Positions 1 through 7,491 of a stretch of 43,863 nt of DNA are shown one piece after another; position 1 is the stretch's first letter, and each line of letters begins with the position of its first letter. This stretch comes from Woeseiaceae bacterium (lineage in GTDB: Bacteria > Pseudomonadota > Gammaproteobacteria > Steroidobacterales > Woeseiaceae). The translations under genes and the position numbers were made by a program. The notes beneath the pieces are model-generated. The model saw nothing but the letters and a program-made list of their open reading frames with translations. It did not search any database and was not told the origin of the DNA. Location of the stretch: positions 1 through 43,863 of the forward strand of contig JASJBE010000014.1 in NCBI GenBank assembly GCA_030066655.1. Direction: 5' to 3'.

Positions 1-1410
1 GGGGGCGAACAGGCTGACAAAGGAGTCGCGAAGCCGCACGGGGACGGACCGCTCCGTCATGCTCTGCTGAGTGACTTGCGTGCAGGCGGCAATGCTCGAG
101 TCGAAGTGCGAACGCAGCTCACGATTCAGCGACGCGCTGAACACCTCGATGCCAATTTCGAAGTTAAGCCTAAGGCTGCGCGGGTCGAGGTTGGCGGAGC
201 CGATCATGCTGTAGTCATCGTCGATGCAGAGCAGCTTCGAGTGACAGAAGGGCGCCGGCTGGTAGTAGACCTCGATACCCCACTTGGCCAGTTCACCGAG
301 GACGTTACGGTTCGCCCAGTGCACGTAGAACAGGTTGTTCTTGCCCGGCAGTACGACCCGAACACGGACGCCGCGCAGGGCGGCGGAGTGCAGGGACGAG
401 ATCAGCTCCCGGCTCGGCAGGAAGTAGGGCGTCATGATGTCGACAGACTTCTCTGACCCGGCGATCACGGCGTCGATCGTAAAGGCCAGCGCATCCAGTC
501 CCTCATCCGGGCCGTCCGGGATGACGCGACACTGCGCATCGCCGCTGAGGATCTTCGTCATCGACGGCGAGAAGTCAGCTTTCTCCTTCGTCGAGAAAGA
601 CCAGTCCTCGAAAAAGACCCGGGCGAGGTCGTCGACCACCGGTCCGCGCAACCTGAAATGGATGTCCGTCACCTCGCGCGGTTGATCCGGCAGCGTTGTA
701 TGGTTGTCCGCGATGTTCATGCCGCCGGCGAAGGCCACGCGACGATCGAGAATTAAGAGCTTTCTGTGATTGCGCAGGTTGATCAGGAAGCTCGGCGGCA
801 ACAGTCGCGGCGGAAGAAACCGGGCATACGGAACGCCGCTGTTTTTCAACAGCTTGGATGAGCGAGGGCGCGAGTACCATTCACCAATGCCGTCGATCAG
901 CACTTTGACCGTCACTCCGCGCTCATGCGCGTCGCGCAGCGCGTCGATGAACTGCTGGCCGGTTGTATCGCTTCTCAGGATGTACGTCGTCAGCAGCACC
1001 TCTTCCCCGGCTGAGCGGATGGCCTCGAGCATCGCCGGGTAGGCCTCTTCGCCGTTGTACAGGCTCTCGACAGTATTTCCGGTCGACAGCGGCGTGCCCG
1101 TGATGCGAAACCCGATCGACGACAGGCCCTTTCTCTCCGTGCGCTTTGGCGCCAGGTGCTTGCCGCTGCCCTCGAACTCGATATTGAACAGGTGACGCTC
1201 GATACCGCGGGCGCGGGTCTTGACGCGATTGATGCCGAACAGGAAGTAGGCGACCGGGCCGCCGTAAGGCACGAAGATGCAGGCCATGATCCAGCCCATG
1301 GCCGCGCGCGAGTCACGCTTGTAGAGCAATGCGTGATAGACGCTTAAGACTGCGGGGGTCAGGTAGAGCAGAGCCAGTAATGATAGAAGGACGTTATCGA
1401 CGGGTGGCAC
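1..1410 (-). CDS. cls: Cardiolipin synthase (phospholipase D family), 3' end outside the window
   Basis: This inner-membrane enzyme condenses two phosphatidylglycerol molecules, or transfers a phosphatidyl group, to make cardiolipin. The reading frame is open to the window edge and gives 470 residues so far. Two hydrophobic segments lie at about residues 6-30 and 38-60, followed by two phospholipase D modules. Both HxKx4D motifs are intact: H215-K217-D222 in NHRKLLILD and H390-K392-D397 in CHSKLLCID. The second is followed by the usual GSANLDPRS stretch. The start is a GTG at 1410; an in-frame stop lies two codons upstream, so a longer start is impossible, and the first membrane segment is short but present. 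The gene is monocistronic as far as can be seen. A 14-bp perfect palindrome sits 31-44 bases upstream of the start. The family call is firm; which cls paralogue it is cannot be told. Confidence 0.93.
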   Translation of the reverse strand, partial: MPPVDNVLLSLLALLYLTPAVLSVYHALLYKRDSRAAMGWIMACIFVPYGGPVAYFLFGINRVKTRARGIERHLFNIEFEGSGKHLAPKRTERKGLSSIGFRITGTPLSTGNTVESLYNGEEAYPAMLEAIRSAGEEVLLTTYILRSDTTGQQFIDALRDAHERGVTVKVLIDGIGEWYSRPRSSKLLKNSGVPYARFLPPRLLPPSFLINLRNHRKLLILDRRVAFAGGMNIADNHTTLPDQPREVTDIHFRLRGPVVDDLARVFFEDWSFSTKEKADFSPSMTKILSGDAQCRVIPDGPDEGLDALAFTIDAVIAGSEKSVDIMTPYFLPSRELISSLHSAALRGVRVRVVLPGKNNLFYVHWANRNVLGELAKWGIEVYYQPAPFCHSKLLCIDDDYSMIGSANLDPRSLRLNFEIGIEVFSASLNRELRSHFDSSIAACTQVTQQSMTERSVPVRLRDSFVSLFAP

Positions 1411-1440
1411 TGGTCATCACCCCCACGCTCGCAGACGCCG

Positions 1441-1454
1441 TTCTGTGCACAGAA
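1441..1454. promoter_or_regulatory. 14-bp perfect palindrome upstream of cls
   Basis: TTCTGTGCACAGAA reads the same on both strands and lies 31-44 bases upstream of the cls GTG, inside the 134-bp gap that must hold the cls promoter. It could be an operator. It is not a LexA box, because the CTGT and ACAG halves are only two bases apart. No regulator gene is adjacent, so the binding protein is unknown. Confidence 0.3.
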
Positions 1455-1544
1455 TCATTCTTCAATAGTACGCGATGCGTCGTACATTCGCCGCGAACCG
1501 GCAGCGTTTCTCGCCGTGGATCGGTTAGCGTCTGCCCGGCGGCG

Positions 1545-2609
1545 TTACCAACCCTGAAAGAAGCTTCCGTCGGCGAAGTCCCACAGCAGCGTCACATAGA
1601 CGCGCTCGTCCCAGGCCTGGTCTGACAGCGGCACCTCGACACCGAGGTTCAGCGCCACATGACCGCCACGCGTGAGGCCAATCCGGACCTGCGGCATGGC
1701 GGCCCATTCGAGGTCACCGTTCGACGACCGAAACGGCTGCTCGGCGACCAGTTCGAGGCCCGGGAACACGCGGCGTGGCCAGGGTGAGTGGACCCAGTGA
1801 ACGATGCCGGCCAGTTCGGCCGACCCGTCGTCCGCGCCCTCGAACGGGAACTTCAGTCGCAGGCTCGACTGGAATATCCAGGACGGAGAGAGAATCTGCC
1901 CATAGGCGAGGTAGGTCTGCAGTTCGCCATCGCCATCCGCCTCTATCGGTACCGCGACGACGGCGGCGCCGGACAGGACATGCGTGTCGCTGAACGAGAG
2001 TGCCTGTTTGTAGCCGACCTCGGCTTCCGTCAGCTCACTGACGTCGCCTTCGGATTCGTGGACCAGCTCGACGATAAGCTGCCCGCGTTTGCCGACACGC
2101 TTTTCGAACTCGAGGACGTTCTTCCACGCATCTTCACCGTCCTGATTCGTGAAGCGTCCCTTGTAAACATACTCGTCTTCCGGAAAGGCCTTCTTTGTCC
2201 GGATCGGCAGGAACAGATTCATCTCGCCAGGAGGATAGGCGCTGGTGTCCACCATCGACTTCACGTACGCAGTGACATTCTGGATGTCTTCGTCTGACAG
2301 CGCCTCGCCATGCGCAGGCATTTGCTCTGCGAGACCCAGCGCGTAGCCGCCGTATTTGATGACCATCTCCCAGTCGCCGGCAGGCTCACGGCTGTTGAAC
2401 AACGCGTCCGAAAAATCGGCGGGCATCACGCCCAACGCCTCGACGACCGGGCTGTCCGCATCCGCCCGTCCGCTGACGCCGTGGCAGGCGACGCAGTTCG
2501 TCGAGTAAGTCTGACGGCCGGCGTCGAGATCATACGCCTCGGCCACCGGCAGCAGGCAAGGGAGCAGTGATAAGCCGGCGGCGACTGAGAAAAGGAGTCG
2601 GTAGTTCAT
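1545..2609 (-). CDS. Cytochrome c domain fused to a C-terminal outer-membrane beta-barrel-like domain
   Basis: The 354-residue protein starts with a signal peptide cleaved near AEA-Y26. A class I cytochrome c domain follows, with heme motif C39-V-A-C42-H43 and a likely axial ligand M97 in the EQMPAHG stretch. From about residue 130 to the end the sequence is a series of alternating polar/hydrophobic strands separated by acidic turns, and it ends in an aromatic residue (Trp354), as outer-membrane barrels do. The barrel part resembles small porin-like 'transporter' domains rather than a known enzyme. A single-heme head on a barrel is the layout of the Cyc2 iron-oxidising porins, but here the heme domain is larger and the barrel smaller (about 225 residues). 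I infer electron exchange at the outer membrane; the donor or acceptor is unknown. It stands alone behind an AT-rich inverted repeat. Confidence 0.7.
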   Translation of the reverse strand: MNYRLLFSVAAGLSLLPCLLPVAEAYDLDAGRQTYSTNCVACHGVSGRADADSPVVEALGVMPADFSDALFNSREPAGDWEMVIKYGGYALGLAEQMPAHGEALSDEDIQNVTAYVKSMVDTSAYPPGEMNLFLPIRTKKAFPEDEYVYKGRFTNQDGEDAWKNVLEFEKRVGKRGQLIVELVHESEGDVSELTEAEVGYKQALSFSDTHVLSGAAVVAVPIEADGDGELQTYLAYGQILSPSWIFQSSLRLKFPFEGADDGSAELAGIVHWVHSPWPRRVFPGLELVAEQPFRSSNGDLEWAAMPQVRIGLTRGGHVALNLGVEVPLSDQAWDERVYVTLLWDFADGSFFQGW

Positions 2610-2638
2610 CGTCTTCCCCCGTGATGCCAGGACAATAT

Positions 2639-2654
2639 ATTAGAAATATCTAAT
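2639..2654. promoter_or_regulatory. AT-rich inverted repeat, candidate repressor operator
   Basis: ATTAGA-AATA-TCTAAT (6-bp perfect arms, 4-base spacer) lies 30-45 bases upstream of the cytochrome-barrel gene, where a promoter is expected. It stands out as an AT-rich patch in a high-GC region. The form recalls operators of small winged-helix repressors of the ArsR class, including BigR-like thiol or sulfide sensors, but that match is from memory of the motif type only. Confidence 0.4.
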
Positions 2655-2732
2655 TTATTATCGATTCTGGCACACAGAGAATCCGTGAATTCACCTATAG
2701 CCGGTCAGCGTCCTGATGACTACGCCAATGGT

Positions 2733-3953
2733 TTATTGAGCATGCACCTGCACGGTCCGGCCGATCTCGTCCAGTATGCGCCTGAGCTCGTCGTAGTCCG
2801 GGTGCCGGACGCGCATCCACGCATTGGCCATGTAGCCCGCCTCGACTCCTTGCGTCGGCGTGCCCGGGTCGGGCAGGTGAGCCTTGACGATGCAGTCGCC
2901 GTATCGGCTGCCGATCTCATCGAGCCCGGAATAACCGCTGATGTGACCGTCCCCGTCCGGACGCAGCGCGATCATGCCCGCGGCATAACGTCTCGACGGC
3001 TGGCTGGCGACGCGTCCGTTGACGATCGCGCTGGCCCACTCGTAGTAGATATCGAACTCGTTGGCCGCGTTGTAGACGTCCCACTGCCCAACGCCCGGCG
3101 GGCGACAGCCGATCTCCGAGAACTTGAGTCCCTTCGGGCCAAAGAACCACTCCATGTGCGTCGCCGACGTGCCGATGTCGAGGGCCTTGATGACGTCGCA
3201 CGTCATCTGTCGGACTTCCGAGTAGCCCGGCGCGTCGATCCTGTTCGTCGTGACCATCTGCGGCGAGATCCAGCGCTCCCGCATCGCCTCGAGCACGTTC
3301 GGGTAGTAATGCGTGATGAACTCGTGCTGGACGTCGCCATCGATCGTTATCGTATCGATGTAGCCTTCGTGGCCCTCGATGAACTCCTCGATGGCGACGG
3401 CGAGTCCACCAGCGAGGCCGGACTCTTCGATGACGCCCTCGAGTTCCGCATCGCTGGCGACTCGGAACGTGCCCACCGCACCGGCGCCGTCGGGTGGCTT
3501 GATGATGAGCGGATAGCCGACGGTCTTGGCGAAGGCGCGTGCGTCTTCTGCGCTCTCGGCGCGCGTCGACTGCGCGCAGGGGATGCCTGCCTCGCGCAGC
3601 GCCTCTTTCATCGCGGGCTTGTCGCGACAAAGGAATGCCGTCCTTACCGACGTGCCCGGAATGCCGGCCGCCTCGCGAATCTTCGCCGCCGCCATGATGT
3701 GCGACTCGATGGTCGCCTCCAGGCGATCGACCCACAGCTTGCTCTGCACGAACTGCACCGCCTTTAGAAGCGACGCCTCGTTGACGACGGAGTCGATCTG
3801 GATGTAGTCGAACAGCCAGTGCCGCATCTCGTCGGTCAGGTAAGACTCCGGTCGCTCACCGATGCCAATCACCTTAGCGCCGGCCGCGTGCAGCGCGCGA
3901 GCAAACTCTCGCTGGTTGTCGGGGAAACAGGGTTCGATAAATATGACGTTCAT
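2733..3953 (-). CDS. ATP-grasp carboxylate-amine ligase-like protein, paralogue 1
   Basis: The 406-residue protein belongs to the ATP-grasp fold, whose members activate a carboxylate as acyl-phosphate and join it to an amine or other nucleophile. An N-terminal Rossmann-like region begins MNVIFIEPCFP. ATP-binding lysines are likely K112 (RDKPAMK) and K152 (LIIKP), followed by a glycine-rich loop DGAGAVGT. Metal ligands are likely E268 (THMEW) and E280 (SEIGCRPPG). An upstream in-frame ATG at 3998 exists, but the paralogue at 5541 begins with the same MNVI block, so 3953 is preferred. It lies 51 bases downstream of glgA on the same strand and is probably co-transcribed with it. Substrate unknown; the closest protein in the window is the product of 5541-6758. 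Confidence 0.85.
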   Translation of the reverse strand: MNVIFIEPCFPDNQREFARALHAAGAKVIGIGERPESYLTDEMRHWLFDYIQIDSVVNEASLLKAVQFVQSKLWVDRLEATIESHIMAAAKIREAAGIPGTSVRTAFLCRDKPAMKEALREAGIPCAQSTRAESAEDARAFAKTVGYPLIIKPPDGAGAVGTFRVASDAELEGVIEESGLAGGLAVAIEEFIEGHEGYIDTITIDGDVQHEFITHYYPNVLEAMRERWISPQMVTTNRIDAPGYSEVRQMTCDVIKALDIGTSATHMEWFFGPKGLKFSEIGCRPPGVGQWDVYNAANEFDIYYEWASAIVNGRVASQPSRRYAAGMIALRPDGDGHISGYSGLDEIGSRYGDCIVKAHLPDPGTPTQGVEAGYMANAWMRVRHPDYDELRRILDEIGRTVQVHAQ

Positions 3954-4004
3954 GATGGGTGACTCAGGCGGCGTAACCGGCATTGATAAGTGTGACATTC
4001 ACGT

Positions 4005-5468
4005 TCAATGACTCAGGCGGCGAAACAGCTCGACGTATTGTGCGCCCTGCCGGTCCCAGGAGAAGTCTTGTCGCATGCCGTTGAGCATGACCGCATGCCA
4101 GAGCTCTTTGTCCTGATAAAAGTCGAGCGCCCTGTTCAGCGCCCAGTCGAGGCCCTGGGCGTTGTAGTCGCGAAACAGTATCCCGTTACCCGTTCGGTTC
4201 GATGGGTCGATCTGCTGCACCGAGTCCGCGAGGCCGCCCGTTTCCCTGACGATCGGCACGGTGCCGTACTTGAGGCTGTACATCTGGTTCAGACCGCAGG
4301 GTTCGTACAGCGACGGCATCAGGAACATATCGGCGCCGGCCTCGATCCAGTGCGAGAGTTCGTTGTTGTAGCCGGCGTAGAAGCTGACCCGACCCCGGAA
4401 ACGCGACTGCAGCCAGTTGAAGAAGTCTTCGAAACGACGTTCGCCGCTGCCGAGCACGTTTAACGCAAAGTCACGCCGCTCGAGCAGCGACGGCACGACC
4501 TGCTCGACGAGATCGAGACCTTTCTGGCCGACGAGGCGCGCGACGATGCCGACCAGGGGCCGGTCGAGATTCGCTTCGAGGCCCGTCTCGAGCATCAGCC
4601 GCTCCTTGCAGGCCCGTTTGCCGGCCAGGTCGTCCGGACCGAATCTCGCCGGAATCAGTGTGTCGGTCTGCGGATCCCATTCATCGTAGTCGACGCCGTT
4701 CAGTATACCGGTCACGGTGCCCATGCGTTCCCGCAATGCGACATTCAGTCCCATCCCGTAGTCGTCGCCGAGGATCTCGCGCGCGTACGTCGGGCTGACC
4801 GTCGTGATCAGCTGGGCGTACATGATGCCGGTCTTCAAGTAGTTGATGACGCCGTCCTTGAGGTCATCCTGGTGCAACAGGTGTTCGGCGCTGCCGAGAC
4901 CGAGCTGAGGCAGCGTGTAGGACGGGAACATCCCCTGGTAGCCGATGTTATGAATGGTCAGCACCGATCGCGTGTGTTCGAACACGCGGTCCCAAGCGTA
5001 GACGGTTCGCAGGTACAGCGGAATCAACGCCGTCTGCCAGTCGTGGCAGTGGAAGATGTCCGGAGCGAAGCGCAAGTGCTGACACATCTCGATCGCCGCG
5101 CGCGACAGCAGCACGAAGCGCAGGTGCTCGTCCTGGTCATCGGTGTAGATGCTACCGCGGCTGTAGAAGGCCGGGCACTGCAGCAGGTAGACCTTCAGGT
5201 TCGCGTTCGGCAGCCGGGCGCGAACGATTGAATACGGCTGCTCGACGCCCCCAAGTCTCGTGGACATTGAGGCAAGCTCAGGCACGGGTTCGATGTCGAG
5301 CCCGAGCGACTCAATCCGGGCATAGAAGGGCAACAGGACCCGAACATCGTGACCGGCGCGATCAAGATAGATCGATAATGCCGAGGCCACGTCGGCCAGC
5401 CCTCCGGCCTTCGCGAGCGTTGTGAACTCCGAGCTCGCCAGGCAGATTTTCAATGGCTTCGACTGCAC
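4005..5468 (-). CDS. glgA: Glycogen synthase (GT5 family)
   Basis: This cytoplasmic enzyme adds glucose from ADP-glucose to the non-reducing end of an alpha-1,4-glucan. The 487-residue length is normal for GlgA. The sugar-nucleotide motif K20-A-G-G-L is near the start, and the C-terminal Rossmann domain carries the E389-P-C-G-L-N-Q-M-Y motif typical of GT5. The start is GTG at 5468. The usual partners (glgB, glgC, glgP, glgX) are absent from the window. Instead the gene sits between two paralogous ATP-grasp genes, divergent from one (72-bp gap) and 51 bases upstream of the other. This suggests an alpha-glucan made for, or modified by, the island rather than a standard glycogen operon. The family call is secure; the physiological role is inference. 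Confidence 0.93.
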   Translation of the reverse strand: MQSKPLKICLASSEFTTLAKAGGLADVASALSIYLDRAGHDVRVLLPFYARIESLGLDIEPVPELASMSTRLGGVEQPYSIVRARLPNANLKVYLLQCPAFYSRGSIYTDDQDEHLRFVLLSRAAIEMCQHLRFAPDIFHCHDWQTALIPLYLRTVYAWDRVFEHTRSVLTIHNIGYQGMFPSYTLPQLGLGSAEHLLHQDDLKDGVINYLKTGIMYAQLITTVSPTYAREILGDDYGMGLNVALRERMGTVTGILNGVDYDEWDPQTDTLIPARFGPDDLAGKRACKERLMLETGLEANLDRPLVGIVARLVGQKGLDLVEQVVPSLLERRDFALNVLGSGERRFEDFFNWLQSRFRGRVSFYAGYNNELSHWIEAGADMFLMPSLYEPCGLNQMYSLKYGTVPIVRETGGLADSVQQIDPSNRTGNGILFRDYNAQGLDWALNRALDFYQDKELWHAVMLNGMRQDFSWDRQGAQYVELFRRLSH

Positions 5469-5509
5469 TGTGACGTCTCGTTCAACGGCGGCGGTGTTAT
5501 CGTTAGTCA

Positions 5510-5523
5510 GGCTCTCGAGAGCC
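5510..5523. promoter_or_regulatory. 14-bp perfect palindrome between divergent glgA and ATP-grasp gene
   Basis: GGCTCTCGAGAGCC is a perfect palindrome in the 72-bp divergent gap, 17 bases before the ATG at 5541 and about 42 bases before the glgA GTG. Its position would let one bound regulator affect both directions; as RNA it could also fold just ahead of the ribosome-binding region (GGGGA at about 5527-5531). No clear sigma70 promoter was recognised in this short gap. Confidence 0.35.
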
Positions 5524-5540
5524 CTTGGGGACTGCCGCGC

Positions 5541-6758
5541 ATGAACGTCATCATTCTATCACCCGGCTATCCGGCCGACATGCCGGAGTTCACGCGTGGT
5601 CTCGCCGAGAGTGGTGCGACCGTGATCGGTGTCGGGGACCAGTCAACCGCCGCTCTGCCGGAGTTGGTCCGACGAAACCTGTCGCGCTACGTCGAGGTTC
5701 GCTCCCTTTGGGACAGTGCTGTTGTCAAAGCAGAGCTGCAGAAAGCGCTGCACGGCATCGAAGTGGATCGCATCGAGTGCCTTTGGGAGCCGGGCGTCAT
5801 GCTGGCCGCACAGCTCCGCCAGCACTTCGGCGTCGCCGGACTGAGCATCGAGCAGGCACACCGTTTCCGCGACAAGGAGGCGATGAAGCAGGCCCTCGAT
5901 GCCGCCGGTATTCGAACACCTCGCCATGCAGCCGTCACCAGCATCGCCGAGTGCTACGAGGCCGTGGACAGCATCGGCTTCCCGGTCATCCTGAAGCCGA
6001 TCGACGGCGCCGGCTCAGCCGATACCTACCGGATCAATGACGCCGACGAGCTGCGCGACGTGCTCCCGAGGCTGCGTCACGTGCCGAGTATCAGCGTCGA
6101 GGAATTCGTCGACGGTGAGGAGTACACCTTCGACACCATCACGATCGGCGGCGCGATCGCCTACTACAACATCGCGAAATACCGGCCGCGTCCGCTGATC
6201 GCGCGCAGCAACGAATGGATCAGCCCGCAGGTCATCGCGCTGCGCGACGTCGACCATCCGAAACTCGCCGACGGCATCGCGATGGGAAGGGCGGTGCTCG
6301 AGGCGCTGGACTTCGACACGGGCTTCACGCACATGGAGTTGTACCGCAAACCCGACGGAGAGGTCGTCTTCGGCGAGATCGGCGCACGACCACCTGGCGC
6401 ACACCAGGTCGACCAGATGAAATACGCCTGCGACTTCGACGTGTTCCTGGCCTGGGGCAATGCAATTTCTCGCGGCGAGATCGGGCTCGACATCGAGCGG
6501 CGCTACAACGTTGCGACCATCTACAAGCGCGCGCAGGGGATCGGCCGCATCTCGAGCATCGAAGGGGCGGACGCGCTTCAGCGGCGTTTTGGCGAGCACG
6601 TTGTCTGGAACACGCTGTTGACGCCCGGCACGCCGCGCAGGGACTGGATGAAGACGCTCGTCTCGGACGGGTTCATCATGCTGCGCCATCCAGACCTCGA
6701 TCGAACGATCGCGATGGCCGACGCGGTCGGTTCCGAATTACACCTGTACGCCGAGTAG
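5541..6758 (+). CDS. ATP-grasp carboxylate-amine ligase-like protein, paralogue 2
   Basis: This 405-residue ATP-grasp protein is collinear with the product of 2733-3953. It starts MNVIILSPGYP, has K112 (RDKEAMK) and K152 (VILKP) at the same residue numbers, the glycine-rich DGAGSADT loop, and E265 (THMEL) and E279 (GEIGARPPG) in the metal site. Both share a WISPQ block after the central sheet and a PGTP block followed by RHPD near the end. It is the only plus-strand gene of the island: divergent from glgA, and its TAG ends two bases before the stop of the convergent esterase gene. Duplication followed by divergence around glgA suggests that the two ligases act on related substrates, perhaps in sequence. 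Substrate unknown. Confidence 0.85.
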   Translation: MNVIILSPGYPADMPEFTRGLAESGATVIGVGDQSTAALPELVRRNLSRYVEVRSLWDSAVVKAELQKALHGIEVDRIECLWEPGVMLAAQLRQHFGVAGLSIEQAHRFRDKEAMKQALDAAGIRTPRHAAVTSIAECYEAVDSIGFPVILKPIDGAGSADTYRINDADELRDVLPRLRHVPSISVEEFVDGEEYTFDTITIGGAIAYYNIAKYRPRPLIARSNEWISPQVIALRDVDHPKLADGIAMGRAVLEALDFDTGFTHMELYRKPDGEVVFGEIGARPPGAHQVDQMKYACDFDVFLAWGNAISRGEIGLDIERRYNVATIYKRAQGIGRISSIEGADALQRRFGEHVVWNTLLTPGTPRRDWMKTLVSDGFIMLRHPDLDRTIAMADAVGSELHLYAE

Positions 6759-6760
6759 GC

Positions 6761-7489
6761 TCAGGTCACTTCGTTCAGGTATTGCGGCAGCATCTCGCGC
6801 CAGGTGATCCAGTCGTGGTCCCACTCCGGCCCCCAGGAGTCGACGCGATTCGGTATGCCTTTCGAGCCCAGGACATTCGCGAGACGCCAGGACTCACCGA
6901 TGTCTTCCCAGCGGCCCTCGCCGGTGGGGATGAGGATGTAACGTGTCCTCAACAGCTCCAGCTGCGGGCCCTCGAGTCCGGGAAGGTAGTGCAGCGGTGA
7001 TGAAAAGTAGAAGTCCGAGAACATCTGGCCGTGCAGGTACCCGGACAGGTCGAAGGTGCCGCTCATCGCGATGGCCATCTTGTACGCGTCCGGGTGACGG
7101 CAGACCGTGGCAACGGCGTTGAACGCGCCGATCGAGGCGCCGGCCGTGATGATCTCGATGTCACCGGACTTGCAGTCAGTGCGTATGGCCGGCGTGACCT
7201 CTGAGTAGATAAAGTCATCGAAACGGTTCTGGAGCACCGCGCAGTACTCCGGCGAGTGCTCGCCGGAGAACCAGACGCGCCCGGCGACGCTGTCCGTCGA
7301 ATACACCTTGATGCGCCCGGCATCGATCAGTGGCTTGAGGGCGCTGATCATCAGGAACCGCTCAGCTTCCTCAGCATCGCCGCCCGCCGTCGGGAACAGC
7401 AGCACCGGCGTGCCGTAGTGACCCCAGCGCACGAGGGTCATGTCCTGGTTGACGCGCGGCGAGTACCAGCGCGAGACTTCCTTCTCCAT
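6761..7489 (-). CDS. Alpha/beta-hydrolase esterase (esterase D / antigen 85-like)
   Basis: The 242-residue protein has the fold of the PF00756-type esterases, which cleave or transfer acyl esters. The nucleophile elbow is G117-A-S119-I-G121 and the likely catalytic histidine is H225 in EWDHDW. It begins with a short RW-Y-SP strand and a GTPVLLFPT strand typical of small cytoplasmic members of the family. No signal peptide is visible, so it should act inside the cell. Its ATG lies two bases after the stop of the upstream ATP-grasp gene, so the two are almost certainly one transcript. In this setting the substrate may be an ester bond made or carried by the island's product. The exact substrate cannot be read from sequence. 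Confidence 0.85.
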   Translation of the reverse strand: MEKEVSRWYSPRVNQDMTLVRWGHYGTPVLLFPTAGGDAEEAERFLMISALKPLIDAGRIKVYSTDSVAGRVWFSGEHSPEYCAVLQNRFDDFIYSEVTPAIRTDCKSGDIEIITAGASIGAFNAVATVCRHPDAYKMAIAMSGTFDLSGYLHGQMFSDFYFSSPLHYLPGLEGPQLELLRTRYILIPTGEGRWEDIGESWRLANVLGSKGIPNRVDSWGPEWDHDWITWREMLPQYLNEVT

Positions 7490-7491
7490 CG

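Noticed and set aside
1441..1454. LexA (SOS) box upstream of cls
   Set aside because: CTGT and ACAG are present but separated by 2 bases instead of about 8.
2685..3767. Long plus-strand open frame of 360 codons opposite the ATP-grasp gene
   Set aside because: Its product is Arg/Asp/Val-rich with no recognisable motif, as expected from the complement of a high-GC gene; the minus-strand frame has clear ATP-grasp motifs.
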